Below, piece by piece: positions 29,148 to 38,753 of a stretch of 64,000 nucleotides of DNA. Position 1 is the first letter of the stretch. Each line of letters starts with the position of its first letter. The stretch comes from Sulfuritalea sp. Its GTDB lineage: Bacteria; Pseudomonadota; Gammaproteobacteria; Burkholderiales; Rhodocyclaceae. The position numbers were made by a program, and so were the translations under genes. The stretch spans positions 1-64,000 of the forward strand of contig JAMPYF010000006.1 in the NCBI GenBank assembly GCA_023700805.1, in the 5' to 3' direction. Under the pieces are notes generated by a model. It was not told where the DNA came from and did not search any database. It saw only the letters and a list, made by a program, of their open reading frames with translations.

Positions 29148-30536
29148 ATGTCCACCGCCCTGCTGCGCAGCACCGAACTGCGCGACCTCGAAACCCGCTA
29201 TGCCGGCGCCGTGCCGCCGCTGATGGAACGCGCCGGCCAGGCCGCGGCCGAGTTCGCCCAGCGCCTGCTCAAGGATGGCCGCGCCCCGGTGCTGGTCCTC
29301 GCCGGCCCCGGCAACAACGGCGGCGATGCACGAGTCATGGCGCGGGTGCTGCGGCAGCGTGGATTCGAGGTGGTCGTCGCCAGCGCCGGCGACACCATCC
29401 CCACCGGCAAGTACGGCCTGGTGGTCGATGGCCTGTTCGGCATTGGCCTGGCGCGGCCGATCGAAGGCGCCTGGGCCGAGCTCGTCGCGCGCATCAATGC
29501 CTACGCCGGCCCGGTGCTGGCGCTGGACATTCCCAGCGGCCTCGATGGCGACAGCGGGCGCGTGCTGGGCGTCGCGGTGCGCGCCACGCATACGCTGAGC
29601 TTCATCGGCGGCAAGCCGGGCCTCTATACGCTCGACGGTCCCGACCATTGCGGCAATGTCAGCGTGGTCAATCTCGGCCTCAGGCTCGACGGCTTGCCCG
29701 GCGCCCTGCTCTCCGTGGACGATTTCCGCGACAGCCTCAGGCCGCGCCGGCGCAACAGCCACAAGGGCAGCTACGGTTCGCTGGCCGTGATCGGCGGCGC
29801 GGCCGGCATGAGCGGCGCCGCGCTGCTGGCCGGGCGCGCCGGGCTGCAGCTCGGCGCCGGCCGCGTCTTTGTCGGCCTGCTGCAAACGCTGGCGGTCGAT
29901 CCCGCGCAACCCGAACTGATGCTGCGCTCGCCGCAAAATGCCCTGGCGCAAGCCACGGTGGCCGTGGTCGGCCCCGGCCTCGGCACCTCCGATGCGGCGC
30001 TTGAAATACTTCGCCGTGTCGCCAGCGCCAACTTTCCACTGCTGCTCGATGCCGACGCGCTGAACCTGCTCGCCGCCCATCCGGTGCTCGCCGCAGGCAT
30101 CGCGCGCCGCGACGCCGCCACGGTGATCACGCCGCACCCGGCCGAAGCCGCACGCCTGCTCGCAAGCAGCACCGAGGCCGTGCAGGCCGACCGCGTCGCC
30201 GCCGCGCTGGAACTGGCGCAGCGCTTCAAGGCCCACGTCGCGCTCAAGGGCTGCGGCACGGTCATCGCGCATCCCGACGGGCGCTGGCGCATCAACACCC
30301 GCGGCAATCCGGGCCTGGCCTCGGGCGGCACCGGAGACGTGCTCTCGGGCTTCGTCGGCGCGCTGCTGGCGCAAGCCTGGCCGGCAGACGCGGCCCTGTC
30401 CGCGGCCGTGCATCTGCACGGCGCCGCCGCCGAAGCACTCGCTGCCGCCGGCAACGGCCCGATCGGCATTGCCGCCGGCGAGCTGATCCCGGCCGCACGC
30501 ACACTGCTCAATCGCCTCATCGCAACGAATGTCTGA
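29148..30536 (+). CDS. nnr: bifunctional NAD(P)H-hydrate epimerase / ADP-dependent NAD(P)H-hydrate dehydratase
   Basis: VLAGPGNNGGDARVMARVL, NPGLASGGTGDVLSGFVGALLAQ. Confidence 0.92.
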   Translation: MSTALLRSTELRDLETRYAGAVPPLMERAGQAAAEFAQRLLKDGRAPVLVLAGPGNNGGDARVMARVLRQRGFEVVVASAGDTIPTGKYGLVVDGLFGIGLARPIEGAWAELVARINAYAGPVLALDIPSGLDGDSGRVLGVAVRATHTLSFIGGKPGLYTLDGPDHCGNVSVVNLGLRLDGLPGALLSVDDFRDSLRPRRRNSHKGSYGSLAVIGGAAGMSGAALLAGRAGLQLGAGRVFVGLLQTLAVDPAQPELMLRSPQNALAQATVAVVGPGLGTSDAALEILRRVASANFPLLLDADALNLLAAHPVLAAGIARRDAATVITPHPAEAARLLASSTEAVQADRVAAALELAQRFKAHVALKGCGTVIAHPDGRWRINTRGNPGLASGGTGDVLSGFVGALLAQAWPADAALSAAVHLHGAAAEALAAAGNGPIGIAAGELIPAARTLLNRLIATNV

Positions 30537-31407
30537 AGCCCGCCGCAAGGTCGGCTTCGCCGTGCTGCTGATGCTCGGCGCGACGCTGTGCTTCGCCGCG
30601 CTCGACGCCACCTCCAAGCATCTGTCGCAGACCTACCCGATACCGATGATGGTCTGGGGCCGCTACACCTTCCACTGCCTGATGATGCTGATCTTCCTCG
30701 CGCCCTCGATGCGCCTGCAACTGATCGCCACCTCGCGCCCCATGGCCCAGATCGCGCGGGCGCTGATGCTGGTCGGCACCACCGGCTTTTCGATGATGGG
30801 CTTCTCCATGATGCCGCTGGCCGAGAGCACGGCCTTCCTCTTCGTCACGCCGCTGGTGGTGGTGATCCTCTCGCACTGGCTGCTCAAGGAATCGATCTCC
30901 GGCGCGCACTGGATCGCCGTCATCGCCGGCTTCTGCGGCGCCCTGCTGATCGCCCGCCCGGGCGGCGCGCTGAACCTGCCCGGCATCGTCTGGATGTCGC
31001 TGGCCGCCGCCTGCTATGCGATCTACCAGATCCAGACGCGGCAGCTCTCGCCGACCGAGAACACCGTCACCATGCTGTTCTACACGGCCCTGGTGGGCAC
31101 CGTATCGATGACGCTGGCGGCCCCTCTGTACTGGGGCGGACCGATGCCGGACTGGATCGACGCCGCGCTGATCGCTTCGCTAGGGCTATACGGCGGCACC
31201 GGCCACCTGATGCTGACCCGCGCCTTTCGTTACGCCGCCGCCTCCTTCCTGTCGCCCTTCCTTTACGCCCAGCTGATCTGGGCCATGCTGCTAGGCTGGC
31301 TGTTCTACCGCCACCTGCCCGATCTGTTGTCGGTGGCCGGCATCGTCGTGATCGCCGCCAGCAGCATATCGATCGCGCTGGTGGAACGCTTCAAACGTCA
31401 AGCATGA
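30529..31407 (+). CDS. DMT (EamA) family transporter
   Basis: Ten hydrophobic segments; LLMLGATLCFAALDATSKHLSQTYP... EamA pattern. Confidence 0.85.
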   Translation: MSEARRKVGFAVLLMLGATLCFAALDATSKHLSQTYPIPMMVWGRYTFHCLMMLIFLAPSMRLQLIATSRPMAQIARALMLVGTTGFSMMGFSMMPLAESTAFLFVTPLVVVILSHWLLKESISGAHWIAVIAGFCGALLIARPGGALNLPGIVWMSLAAACYAIYQIQTRQLSPTENTVTMLFYTALVGTVSMTLAAPLYWGGPMPDWIDAALIASLGLYGGTGHLMLTRAFRYAAASFLSPFLYAQLIWAMLLGWLFYRHLPDLLSVAGIVVIAASSISIALVERFKRQA

Positions 31408-31449
31408 GGTAAAGTAGTCCGGCAGCGTACAAATTGCGGGAGGGCGCCC

Positions 31450-33102
31450 ATGTTTCAGGTTCTCGAAAACATCGTTCCGAAGCGCTACTGGGCCTGGAGC
31501 ATTGCTGCAATCCTCTGCGCCGGCTGCCTCGCGCTGCTGCCGCTCTCTTCGCTCTGGCTGTGGCCGGCGCTGGTGTGCGGCGCGCTGACCCTGGTCGGCC
31601 TGGTGGATTTCCTCCAGGTCAAGCAGGCGATCCGCCGCAATTACCCGCTGCTCGCCCATTTCCGTTTCTTCTTCGAGTACATCCGGCCGGAGATCCGCCA
31701 GTATTTCCTCGAAGCCGATTCCGAGGAGCTGCCCTTCTCCCGCGCCCAGCGCTCGGTGATCTACCAGCGCTCCAAGCAGGCCGTCGACAAGCGGCCCTTC
31801 GGCACCCAGCTCAATGTCTATGAGCCGCACTACGAATGGATCAACCACTCGATCGCGCCGGTGCACATCGCCAGCCATGACTTTCGCATCAAGATCGGCG
31901 GACCGGACTGCGCCCGGCCCTATTCGGCCAGCGTGTTCAACATCTCGGCGATGAGCTTCGGCGCCCTCTCGGCCAACGCGATCCTGGCCCTGAACCAGGG
32001 CGCGAAGCGCGGCGGTTTCTTCCACGATACCGGCGAGGGTTCCATCTCGCGCCATCACCGCGAGCACGGCGGCGACCTGGCCTGGGAGATCGGCAGCGGC
32101 TACTTCGGCTGCCGCGATGCCAGCGGGCAGTTCGACGAAAACAAGTTCGCCGAGAACGCGCGCCTCGACCAGGTCAAGCTGATCGAGATCAAGCTCTCGC
32201 AGGGTGCCAAGCCGGGCCACGGCGGCGTCCTGCCCGGCGCCAAGGTGACGCGCGAAATTGCCGAGGCGCGCGGCGTGCCGATCGGCGTCGACTGCATTTC
32301 CCCGGCCAAGCATTCGTCATTTTCGACGCCGCGCGAACTGATCGCCTTCATTGCCCGGCTGCGCGAACTGTCGGGCGGCAAGCCGGTCGGCTTCAAGCTG
32401 GCCATCGGCCATCCCTGGGAATGGTTCGCCATCGTCAAGGCCATGCTCGCCACCGGCATCACCCCCGATTTCATCGTCGTCGACGGCGGCGAGGGCGGCA
32501 CCGGCGCAGCGCCGCTGGAATTCACCGACCACGTCGGCGCGCCGCTGCGCGAGGGCCTGATGCTGGTGCATAACACCCTGGTCGGCGTGAACCTGCGCAA
32601 CCGGATCTGCCTCGGCTCCTCGGGCAAGATCGTCACCGCCTTCGACATCGCGCGCACCATGGCCATGGGCGCCGACTGGTGCAATTCCGCGCGCGGCTTC
32701 ATGTTCGCGCTGGGCTGCCTGCAGGCCCAGACCTGCCACACCGGCAAGTGCCCGACCGGCGTCACCACCCAGGATGCTAAACGCATGCGCGCGCTCGACG
32801 TGCCGGACAAGTCGGACCGCGTGTTCCAGTTCCATCACAACACGCTGCTCGCCCTCAAGGAAATGCTCGGCGCCGCAGGGCTCAGCCATCCCGGCGAGCT
32901 CGGCCCCGAGCACGTGATACGCCGCGTCTCGGCCACCGAGGTGCGCTCGCTGGCTGCGCTGCACCACTGGGCAAAGCCCGGCGAGCTGTTGGCCGGAGTG
33001 CCCGACCATCCGGTGTTCAAAGTGTTCTGGGACGTGTCCAGCGCCGACAGCTTCGCCGCCCCATCGACCACGCTCAGCCAGCGCGGAGCGAAAATGCATT
33101 GA
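31450..33102 (+). CDS. FMN-binding glutamate synthase family protein
   Basis: MSFGALSANAILALNQGAKRGGFFHDTGEGSIS; GGEGGTGAAPLEFTDHVG; LGCLQAQTCHTGKCPTGVTTQD. Confidence 0.92.
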   Translation: MFQVLENIVPKRYWAWSIAAILCAGCLALLPLSSLWLWPALVCGALTLVGLVDFLQVKQAIRRNYPLLAHFRFFFEYIRPEIRQYFLEADSEELPFSRAQRSVIYQRSKQAVDKRPFGTQLNVYEPHYEWINHSIAPVHIASHDFRIKIGGPDCARPYSASVFNISAMSFGALSANAILALNQGAKRGGFFHDTGEGSISRHHREHGGDLAWEIGSGYFGCRDASGQFDENKFAENARLDQVKLIEIKLSQGAKPGHGGVLPGAKVTREIAEARGVPIGVDCISPAKHSSFSTPRELIAFIARLRELSGGKPVGFKLAIGHPWEWFAIVKAMLATGITPDFIVVDGGEGGTGAAPLEFTDHVGAPLREGLMLVHNTLVGVNLRNRICLGSSGKIVTAFDIARTMAMGADWCNSARGFMFALGCLQAQTCHTGKCPTGVTTQDAKRMRALDVPDKSDRVFQFHHNTLLALKEMLGAAGLSHPGELGPEHVIRRVSATEVRSLAALHHWAKPGELLAGVPDHPVFKVFWDVSSADSFAAPSTTLSQRGAKMH

Positions 33103-33124
33103 GCGTGGCACGATCGCGGAACCT

Positions 33125-33146
33125 GTAGGGCCGACTTCAGTCGGTC
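33125..33146 (+). repeat. REP-like element (single)
   Basis: GTAGGGCCGACTTCAGTCGGTC between GltB-like gene and nadC. Confidence 0.75.
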
Positions 33147-33228
33147 CTTGTTCGCCCTGCACCCGCCTCGGGTAAGCCGAACCGCCAGTGCTAAAATCCG
33201 CGGCACTCACAAACGGGCAACAAACCTC

Positions 33229-34077
33229 ATGGAACTCCCCCTTCAGCTCGCCGCCGAAGTGCAGCGCAATGTGCTTGCCGCCCTGGTCGAAGATATCGGC
33301 GGCGGCGACCTGACTGCCATGCTGACCTCGCCCACCACGCGTTCACACGGCACGGTGATCAGTCGCGAGGATGCGGTGCTGGCCGGCACGGCCTGGTTCG
33401 ACGCCTGCTTCCGCCGTCTCGACCCGCTGGCAGCGATCCGCTGGCATGCGCGCGACGGCGAAACCATTGCTGCCGGCCAGACCCTGTGCGAAATCGACGC
33501 CAACACGCGCGCCCTGCTCACCGCCGAGCGCGCCGCCCTGAATTTTCTGCAACTGCTTTCCGCCACCGCCACCGCCACCCGTTACTACGTCGATGCGATT
33601 GCCGGCACCGGCGCACGCATCGTCGATACGCGCAAAACCCTGCCCGGCCTGCGCCTGGCGCAGAAATATGCAGTCACCTGCGGCGGCGGCCACAATCATC
33701 GCCTGGGCCTCTACGACGGCATCCTGATCAAGGAAAACCACATCATGGCCGCCGGCGGCGTGACCGCCGCGCTGCAACAGGCAAGGGCCATCAGCCGCAA
33801 TGAGGTCTTCGTCCAGATCGAAGTCGAAACCATCGAACAACTCGCCGAAGCCCTCGACGCCGACGCGAAAATGGTCCTGCTCGACAACATGGATCTGGCG
33901 CAGATGCGCCAGGCCGTCGGCCTCACCGCCGGGCGTGCCGAACTCGAAGCCTCGGGCGGCGTCAGCCTGGAAACCGTGCGCGCCATCGCCGAAACCGGCG
34001 TCGACCGCATTTCCATCGGCGGCCTGACCAAGAACATCCGCGCCATAGACCTCTCGCTGCGGCACAGCGAGGGCTGA
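33229..34077 (+). CDS. nadC: nicotinate-nucleotide pyrophosphorylase (carboxylating)
   Basis: EDIGGGDLT, DTRKTLPGLRLAQKYAVTCGGGHNHRLGLYDGILIKENHI. Confidence 0.95.
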   Translation: MELPLQLAAEVQRNVLAALVEDIGGGDLTAMLTSPTTRSHGTVISREDAVLAGTAWFDACFRRLDPLAAIRWHARDGETIAAGQTLCEIDANTRALLTAERAALNFLQLLSATATATRYYVDAIAGTGARIVDTRKTLPGLRLAQKYAVTCGGGHNHRLGLYDGILIKENHIMAAGGVTAALQQARAISRNEVFVQIEVETIEQLAEALDADAKMVLLDNMDLAQMRQAVGLTAGRAELEASGGVSLETVRAIAETGVDRISIGGLTKNIRAIDLSLRHSEG

Positions 34078-34127
34078 TCTGCTAGAATTCGCGCCCTGCT
34101 CAAGCAGCAGTAGTCAGCAAGCCATGC

Positions 34128-34218
34128 GGAGAGGTGGATGAGCGGTTTAAGTCGCACGCCTGGAAAGCGTGTTTAGGATAATATCCTAACGAGGGTTCGA
34201 ATCCCTCCCTCTCCGCCA
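34128..34218 (+). tRNA. tRNA-Ser (GGA)
   Basis: GGAGAGGTGGATGAGCGGTTTAAGTCGCACGCCTGGAAAGCGTG... long variable arm, TTCGAATC, CCA. Confidence 0.95.
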
Positions 34219-34231
34219 TACATCCAGCAAC

Positions 34232-34252
34232 GACGCGCCTTTCGGCGCGTTT
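34232..34252 (+). terminator. Rho-independent terminator after tRNA-Ser
   Basis: ACGCGCC-TTTC-GGCGCGTTTTG. Confidence 0.75.
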
Positions 34253-34269
34253 TGCGTTTACGGCCCGGC

Positions 34270-34860
34270 TCACAGCGGGCGTATCGATTCCCCACGGACC
34301 TCCAGCCAGACGCACTCCCCGTTCCTGCGCTTCATGTTGAGAATCGCCGTGCGCGGCAGGCCGGCGATGTGCCGCGTGATCACGTCCATGACCCAGCCGT
34401 GGGTGATCGCCAGGATGCGCGTGCCGGCATTCGGCCGTGCAATGCTCACGATCGCAGCAAGCACGCGATCGGCGAATTCGTCCATGGTTTCGCCCTGCTC
34501 GAAATCGGTTGCCGGGTTTCGCTTGAGGATCTGCTGCAGCAGCACCGGATTCAGGTCCGCCAGTTCCGACTTGGGAATGCCCTGGATGGCCCCGAAATTC
34601 CTTTCCATCAAGCCGTCGTGACAGGTCGGGGGCTCCAGCCGCAGCGAGCGGGCAATGATTTCCGCGGTCTCGCGCGAACGGATCAGGGGACTTGAATAGA
34701 CCTTGGCAAACCCCGCATGCGAGAAGCCGCCGACCAGCTCGTAGGCCTGCCGGCGCCCCTGGTCGTTGATCGGCACGTCGGTCCAGCCCTGCAGGATGCC
34801 GGCGATGTTCCAGTCGGTTTCGCCATGGCGCGCGACGCAGATGTAGGTGGGTTGGCTCAT
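34270..34860 (-). CDS. histidine phosphatase family protein
   Basis: ICVARHGETDWN motif; VYSSPLIRSRETAEII. Confidence 0.92.
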   Translation of the reverse strand: MSQPTYICVARHGETDWNIAGILQGWTDVPINDQGRRQAYELVGGFSHAGFAKVYSSPLIRSRETAEIIARSLRLEPPTCHDGLMERNFGAIQGIPKSELADLNPVLLQQILKRNPATDFEQGETMDEFADRVLAAIVSIARPNAGTRILAITHGWVMDVITRHIAGLPRTAILNMKRRNGECVWLEVRGESIRPL

Positions 34861-34887
34861 GGCGACCGTCCGGGTGCTGTAACCCCT

Positions 34888-34940
34888 GTAGGGCCGGCTT
34901 CAGCCGGCCGGGGTGGATGGCGGACTGAAGTCCGCCCTAC
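34888..34940. repeat. REPIN-like element: two inverted GTAG-headed palindromes
   Basis: GTAGGGCCGGCTTCAGCCGGCC-GGGGTGGAT-GGCGGACTGAAGTCCGCCCTAC. Confidence 0.85.
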
Positions 34941-34969
34941 AAGGGACTGGCCGTTTCGCAAGCACTGCA

Positions 34970-35434
34970 CTAGAAATACCAGCGGGTCACCATCTCCGCC
35001 ACGCAGGCCGGCTTTTCGCCACCCTCGATTTCGATCGTCGCCTTCCAGACGATTTGCGCGCCGCCGGGTATCTCTTCCAGTTCGGCCAGTACGAAGCGCG
35101 CGCGCACGCGGCTGCCCACCTTCACCGGCGCGGCAAAGCGCACCCGATTGAGTCCATAGTTCACGGCCAGCTTGATGCCCTCGACCGCGATGCACTCCCC
35201 GGCGAACTTGGCCAGCAACGATACCGTCAGATAGCCATGCGCGATCGGTCCGCCAAACGGCGATTCGCGTTTCGCGCGCTCGACGTCGACATGAATCCAC
35301 TGCTCGTCGCCGGTGACGCTGGCGAAGGCATTGACGCGCTCCTGATCGATCAACATCCAGTCGCTGACCCCGATCTCCTGCCCTACTCTGGACCTGGCAT
35401 CGTCGATGCCGGCAAAACGTGTTGATTTCATCAC
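34970..35434 (-). CDS. MaoC-family dehydratase
   Basis: DEQWIHVDVERAKRESPFGGPIAHGYLTVSLL hot-dog hydratase motif. Confidence 0.92.
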   Translation of the reverse strand: MMKSTRFAGIDDARSRVGQEIGVSDWMLIDQERVNAFASVTGDEQWIHVDVERAKRESPFGGPIAHGYLTVSLLAKFAGECIAVEGIKLAVNYGLNRVRFAAPVKVGSRVRARFVLAELEEIPGGAQIVWKATIEIEGGEKPACVAEMVTRWYF

Positions 35435-35465
35435 TGACCCTTGCGGCCCATGGCGCCGCGTGAAT

Positions 35466-35542
35466 TGGCCCGCCCGACAGGACTCGAACCTGTTACCCCC
35501 GGCTTAGAAGGCCGGTGCTCTATCCAGATGAGCTACGGGCGG
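35466..35542 (-). tRNA. tRNA-Arg (TCT)
   Basis: RC CCGCCCGTAGCTCATCTGGATAGAGCACCGGCCTTCTAAGCCGGGGGTAACAGGTTCGAGTCCTGTCGGGCGGGCCA. Confidence 0.95.
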
Positions 35543-35643
35543 TAGCACTTCGACCGTGCGGGGCGAGTTTAGCGCAGGACGGAACAAACTGCGTCCGGGG
35601 AGGCATAATCACGGCTGTCACCGCCTGATCCAAGCTCATCGCC

Positions 35644-35874
35644 ATGGCTAACGAACCAACCTACTGCTACCACTGCCGCACGCATCACCCGCGTGACGAA
35701 ATGCGACTGATCGTCACCAAGACCGGCAAACGCTGGCGCTGCATCCGCAGCATCGAAGCCACCCAGCAAGGTGCAGCCGCACGCGAGGCTTACGGCCGGT
35801 TGGTCTCCGAGATCAACAAGGCCGAATCCAAGAGCCGCGCGCAGCGGATGAACAACATCCTGCAGGAAAAGTAG
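35644..35874 (+). CDS. small zinc-ribbon-like hypothetical protein
   Basis: MANEPTYCYHCRTHHPRDEMRLIVTKTGKRWRCIRSIEA; CxxC; 5 bp before the HNH gene. Confidence 0.65.
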   Translation: MANEPTYCYHCRTHHPRDEMRLIVTKTGKRWRCIRSIEATQQGAAAREAYGRLVSEINKAESKSRAQRMNNILQEK

Positions 35875-35879
35875 TCCGC

Positions 35880-36245
35880 ATGGCCGACCCCAAGTCAGAC
35901 AAGCTCGACCGCATCGTCGCCGATGCCCGCCGCGCCGCCGACGCGCGCGACCTGGGCTACCGCGAGCAGGCCCTGAACATCTACCCCTGGATCTGCGGCC
36001 GCTGCGCCCGCGAATTCACCCGCGCCAACCTGCGCGAACTGACGGTGCATCACCGCGACCACAACCACCAGAACAATCCGTCCGACGGCAGCAACTGGGA
36101 GCTGCTGTGCCTCTACTGCCACGACAACGAACATCAGCGGCAACTCGAAGCGGCAGGAAGTCCAGGAGTTGGCGCTGGCACCACGGCGGCCACGCACTCA
36201 CCGTTTGCCAACCTCAAGGCGATGCTGGGCAACAAGGGCGCCTAG
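35880..36245 (+). CDS. YajD-type HNH nuclease family protein
   Basis: ICGRCAREFTRANLRELTVHHRDHNHQNNPSDGSNWELLCLYCHDNEHQ HNH motif. Confidence 0.88.
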   Translation: MADPKSDKLDRIVADARRAADARDLGYREQALNIYPWICGRCAREFTRANLRELTVHHRDHNHQNNPSDGSNWELLCLYCHDNEHQRQLEAAGSPGVGAGTTAATHSPFANLKAMLGNKGA

Positions 36246-36248
36246 GGT

Positions 36249-36310
36249 GTAGCGTGGGGCGGGCTCCAGCCCGCCATCCGCGTCGCGGCCGACTGAAGTC
36301 GGCCCTGCAG
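36249..36310. repeat. REPIN-like element, diverged
   Basis: GTAGCGTGGGGCGGGCTCCAGCCCGCC...GCGGCCGACTGAAGTCGGCCCTGCAG; arms retain palindromic stems. Confidence 0.75.
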
Positions 36311-36564
36311 GGTGCGGCAGATCTCGATCGATAAACCTCGCGCCGATTGTCGATGCGCAATGCTCGGACGTCGATGCGGCGATCCTGGATATCACGAATC
36401 GAATCGGGCAGACGTATGGCAAGCATGTGTTCTCCTTGCAGACAATTCGCTATACACGTAGGGCGTGATACCTTTACTACCATTCCACCGACACCTATTC
36501 TGACGCGGGAGCGTTGCAGCTTGTCGCGCCCAGTTGTGTGCGTCAGGTTGTGCGGATATGCCGT

Positions 36565-37394
36565 TCAGGTAATTGCCTGATTCTGATGCCGATTGTCCTC
36601 CAGCCAGGCTGCGTGGTTCTCCATGCACAAGGCTCGGATCAGCCGCAGACAGGATTCGGTATTCGGGAAGGTGCGCACCACCAGCGTGCGGCGCTTGATC
36701 TCCTCATTCAGCCGGTCCACCATGTTCGTGCTCTTCAGGTGATTGCGGCGCGCCGGCGGTAATCGGTAGAAAGTCAGCGTCTCGATGAGGTGGCGCTCGA
36801 CCCTGTCCGCCAGCTTCTGGCACTTGCCGTTTGCCCTCCCAATTGATGCCGATGGCGATGAGCACAGCCTGATGGACAATTCCGCCGCCATCCGGCACCC
36901 GTTCCTGGCGCGCATCAAGAACCAGATGGGCATAGAGCTCTTCCAGTTGCCGGTTGCCAAACCCCGCCAATGCCCAGTCCAGCCCATTGTTAATGGTGCT
37001 GGCCGGAAAACTGTGACCGCACAGTTCCTCGGTGACGGCCTTGACCTTGCGGATGGAGACAACTTGCATCTACCTCGCCGCCAGTGCCGCGACCAGCGCT
37101 TACTCGTTGCGCGCGCAGCGCTCAACGAGCCCGGTGGAGAACTCGCCGCTGCGATCCCTCAAGACCTGCAATTCGAGCTGGCCGATCCGGGTGACCAGAT
37201 TTCGGCCGTAATAGCCCAGCCGATACCCGCCTCGGGCCTCGGCGAGTTCCCCCCGGTTCCGCTTCCAGAAACTCGGTCGTTTCACCTTCGAATACTTCCC
37301 GCAGCGCTTCCTTCTTCAGCGCCTTCGTCAGGTCGTGGGCGCCCGCGACCGCTTCCACCACAGACAACTTCGGATTACGCCCATTCGTGGTCAT
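36565..37394 (-). pseudogene. degraded IS256/Mutator-family transposase (frameshifted, internal deletion)
   Basis: Fragments in several frames: SIRKVKAVTEELCGHSFPASTINNGLDWALAGFGNRQLEELYAHLVLDAR and STNMVDRLNEEIKRRTLVVRTFPNTESCLRLIRALCMENHAAWLEDNR; central catalytic part missing. Confidence 0.88.
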
Positions 37395-37583
37395 GGTTGC
37401 CCTCCCAAGGAGTCAAAAGGTCCGATCTCGCAATCAACATCTTGTCATGACCACCCGCCTGCAGATGCCGAAGCCAGTTATCGCATAGATGGAAATGGGG
37501 TCGCATCGTGCTCTAATTTTCATTGTGGCAAAAGGGTCATTCGGTATAATCGGCAGCGTTGGCCATCCTACGGAGCATATAAG

Positions 37584-38660
37584 ATGAAACGAATTCTCGG
37601 ATTGCTGCTGTTGCTGGTTTCCGGCGCGGTGTTTGCTGTTCCGGCAGCGTATGTGCATGCGCTTGATGGCGAGGCCCGCGCATCCACAAAAGGTGTCTCG
37701 CGGGCGATCCAGATCGGATCAATCCTTGAAACGGGCGACGAAGTCAACGTCAGCGCGGGAACCGCGACGTTGAAGTTCGAGGACGGCCAGATCGTCGGCC
37801 TACAGAAAGGTTCCCGTTTCAGCATCGTCAATTACCAGTACAACAAAACCCGTGTCGCCGACAGCAACGTGGTTCTAGCACTACTGAGCGGTGGCATGCG
37901 CTATATCACCGGAGTCATCGGCGGCACGCGCCGCGAAGCCATTTCCCTGAGGGCGGGCACCGCTACCATCGGCATCCGCGGTACCGATGTCATCACTTTC
38001 GTCGATGACAATGGAAACGTGTTGGCGACGGTTCAGGACGGCACCGTCAGTTTCGCCAGTGCGGGTGTTACAGCGACGGTTACCCCCGGCCGAGCGGTGA
38101 CGGCACCATCCGGTGGAGCCCCTGGCACTCCAGTGCCTGTCGGCCAGATTGCGCGGGCGACTGTAAATACCGTGACGCCCCTGGGTTTGCTGATCACCCC
38201 TGGTACTCAACCCGTCGAACTGAAGGCTTCGGCAGAACTGGTCAAGACCGTGGCTGATCTCAAGGACAAGACCAAGAAACTTGCCGACGCAGAAAAGAAA
38301 GCCGCAGCGGCAACCGACGCACAGAAAGCAGCAGCAGCCGCAGAACTCGCAGCAGCAAAGCAGGCAGTTCAGGATGCGGCATTGGCTGCGACCTTGGCCG
38401 TGAGAACTGCGACCATAGCTGACCAGCAAGCCAAGCAGACTGCTGTGCAAGGCGGTGCTCCGTCCAGTGCCGGCACCGCTCCGCCGAGTCAGGGTCAGGG
38501 TGTCGGCCTGCCGCCCGTTACTACGCCCGATCCGTCGATCACAGTTAGTATCACGACGACCACCCCAGCGTCGAGCACGACGGAGACGGAGGTCCTCTTC
38601 GTACCACCACCAACCACGACGCCGACCACGACCACTACCGTCACCGCATCGCCCTCCTAG
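37584..38660 (+). CDS. FecR-domain secreted protein with Ala-rich and Thr/Pro-rich C-terminus
   Basis: Signal peptide; GDEVNVSAGTATLKFEDGQIVGLQKGSRFSI; SLRAGTATIGIRGTDVI. Confidence 0.88.
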   Translation: MKRILGLLLLLVSGAVFAVPAAYVHALDGEARASTKGVSRAIQIGSILETGDEVNVSAGTATLKFEDGQIVGLQKGSRFSIVNYQYNKTRVADSNVVLALLSGGMRYITGVIGGTRREAISLRAGTATIGIRGTDVITFVDDNGNVLATVQDGTVSFASAGVTATVTPGRAVTAPSGGAPGTPVPVGQIARATVNTVTPLGLLITPGTQPVELKASAELVKTVADLKDKTKKLADAEKKAAAATDAQKAAAAAELAAAKQAVQDAALAATLAVRTATIADQQAKQTAVQGGAPSSAGTAPPSQGQGVGLPPVTTPDPSITVSITTTTPASSTTETEVLFVPPPTTTPTTTTTVTASPS

Positions 38661-38690
38661 ATTGGCGACTCGGTGGTGTCGAGGCGATAG

Positions 38691-38714
38691 AATCGGGGCT
38701 CCGGCCCCGATTTT
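38691..38714 (+). terminator. Rho-independent terminator after FecR gene
   Basis: AATCGGGGC-TCCG-GCCCCGATTTTG. Confidence 0.75.
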
Positions 38715-38753
38715 GTTTTGCCGTTCTGCCCCGCAACTGCCTCCTCGCCTGCC

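Noticed and set aside
28680-30617. 645-aa minus-strand ORF opposite pxpA/nnr
   Set aside because: Antisense artefact; well-defined genes on the plus strand.
36214-36483. 89-aa minus-strand ORF as an intact gene
   Set aside because: Reads through the REPIN; only the first ~30 residues look protein-like. Reported only as a possible relic.
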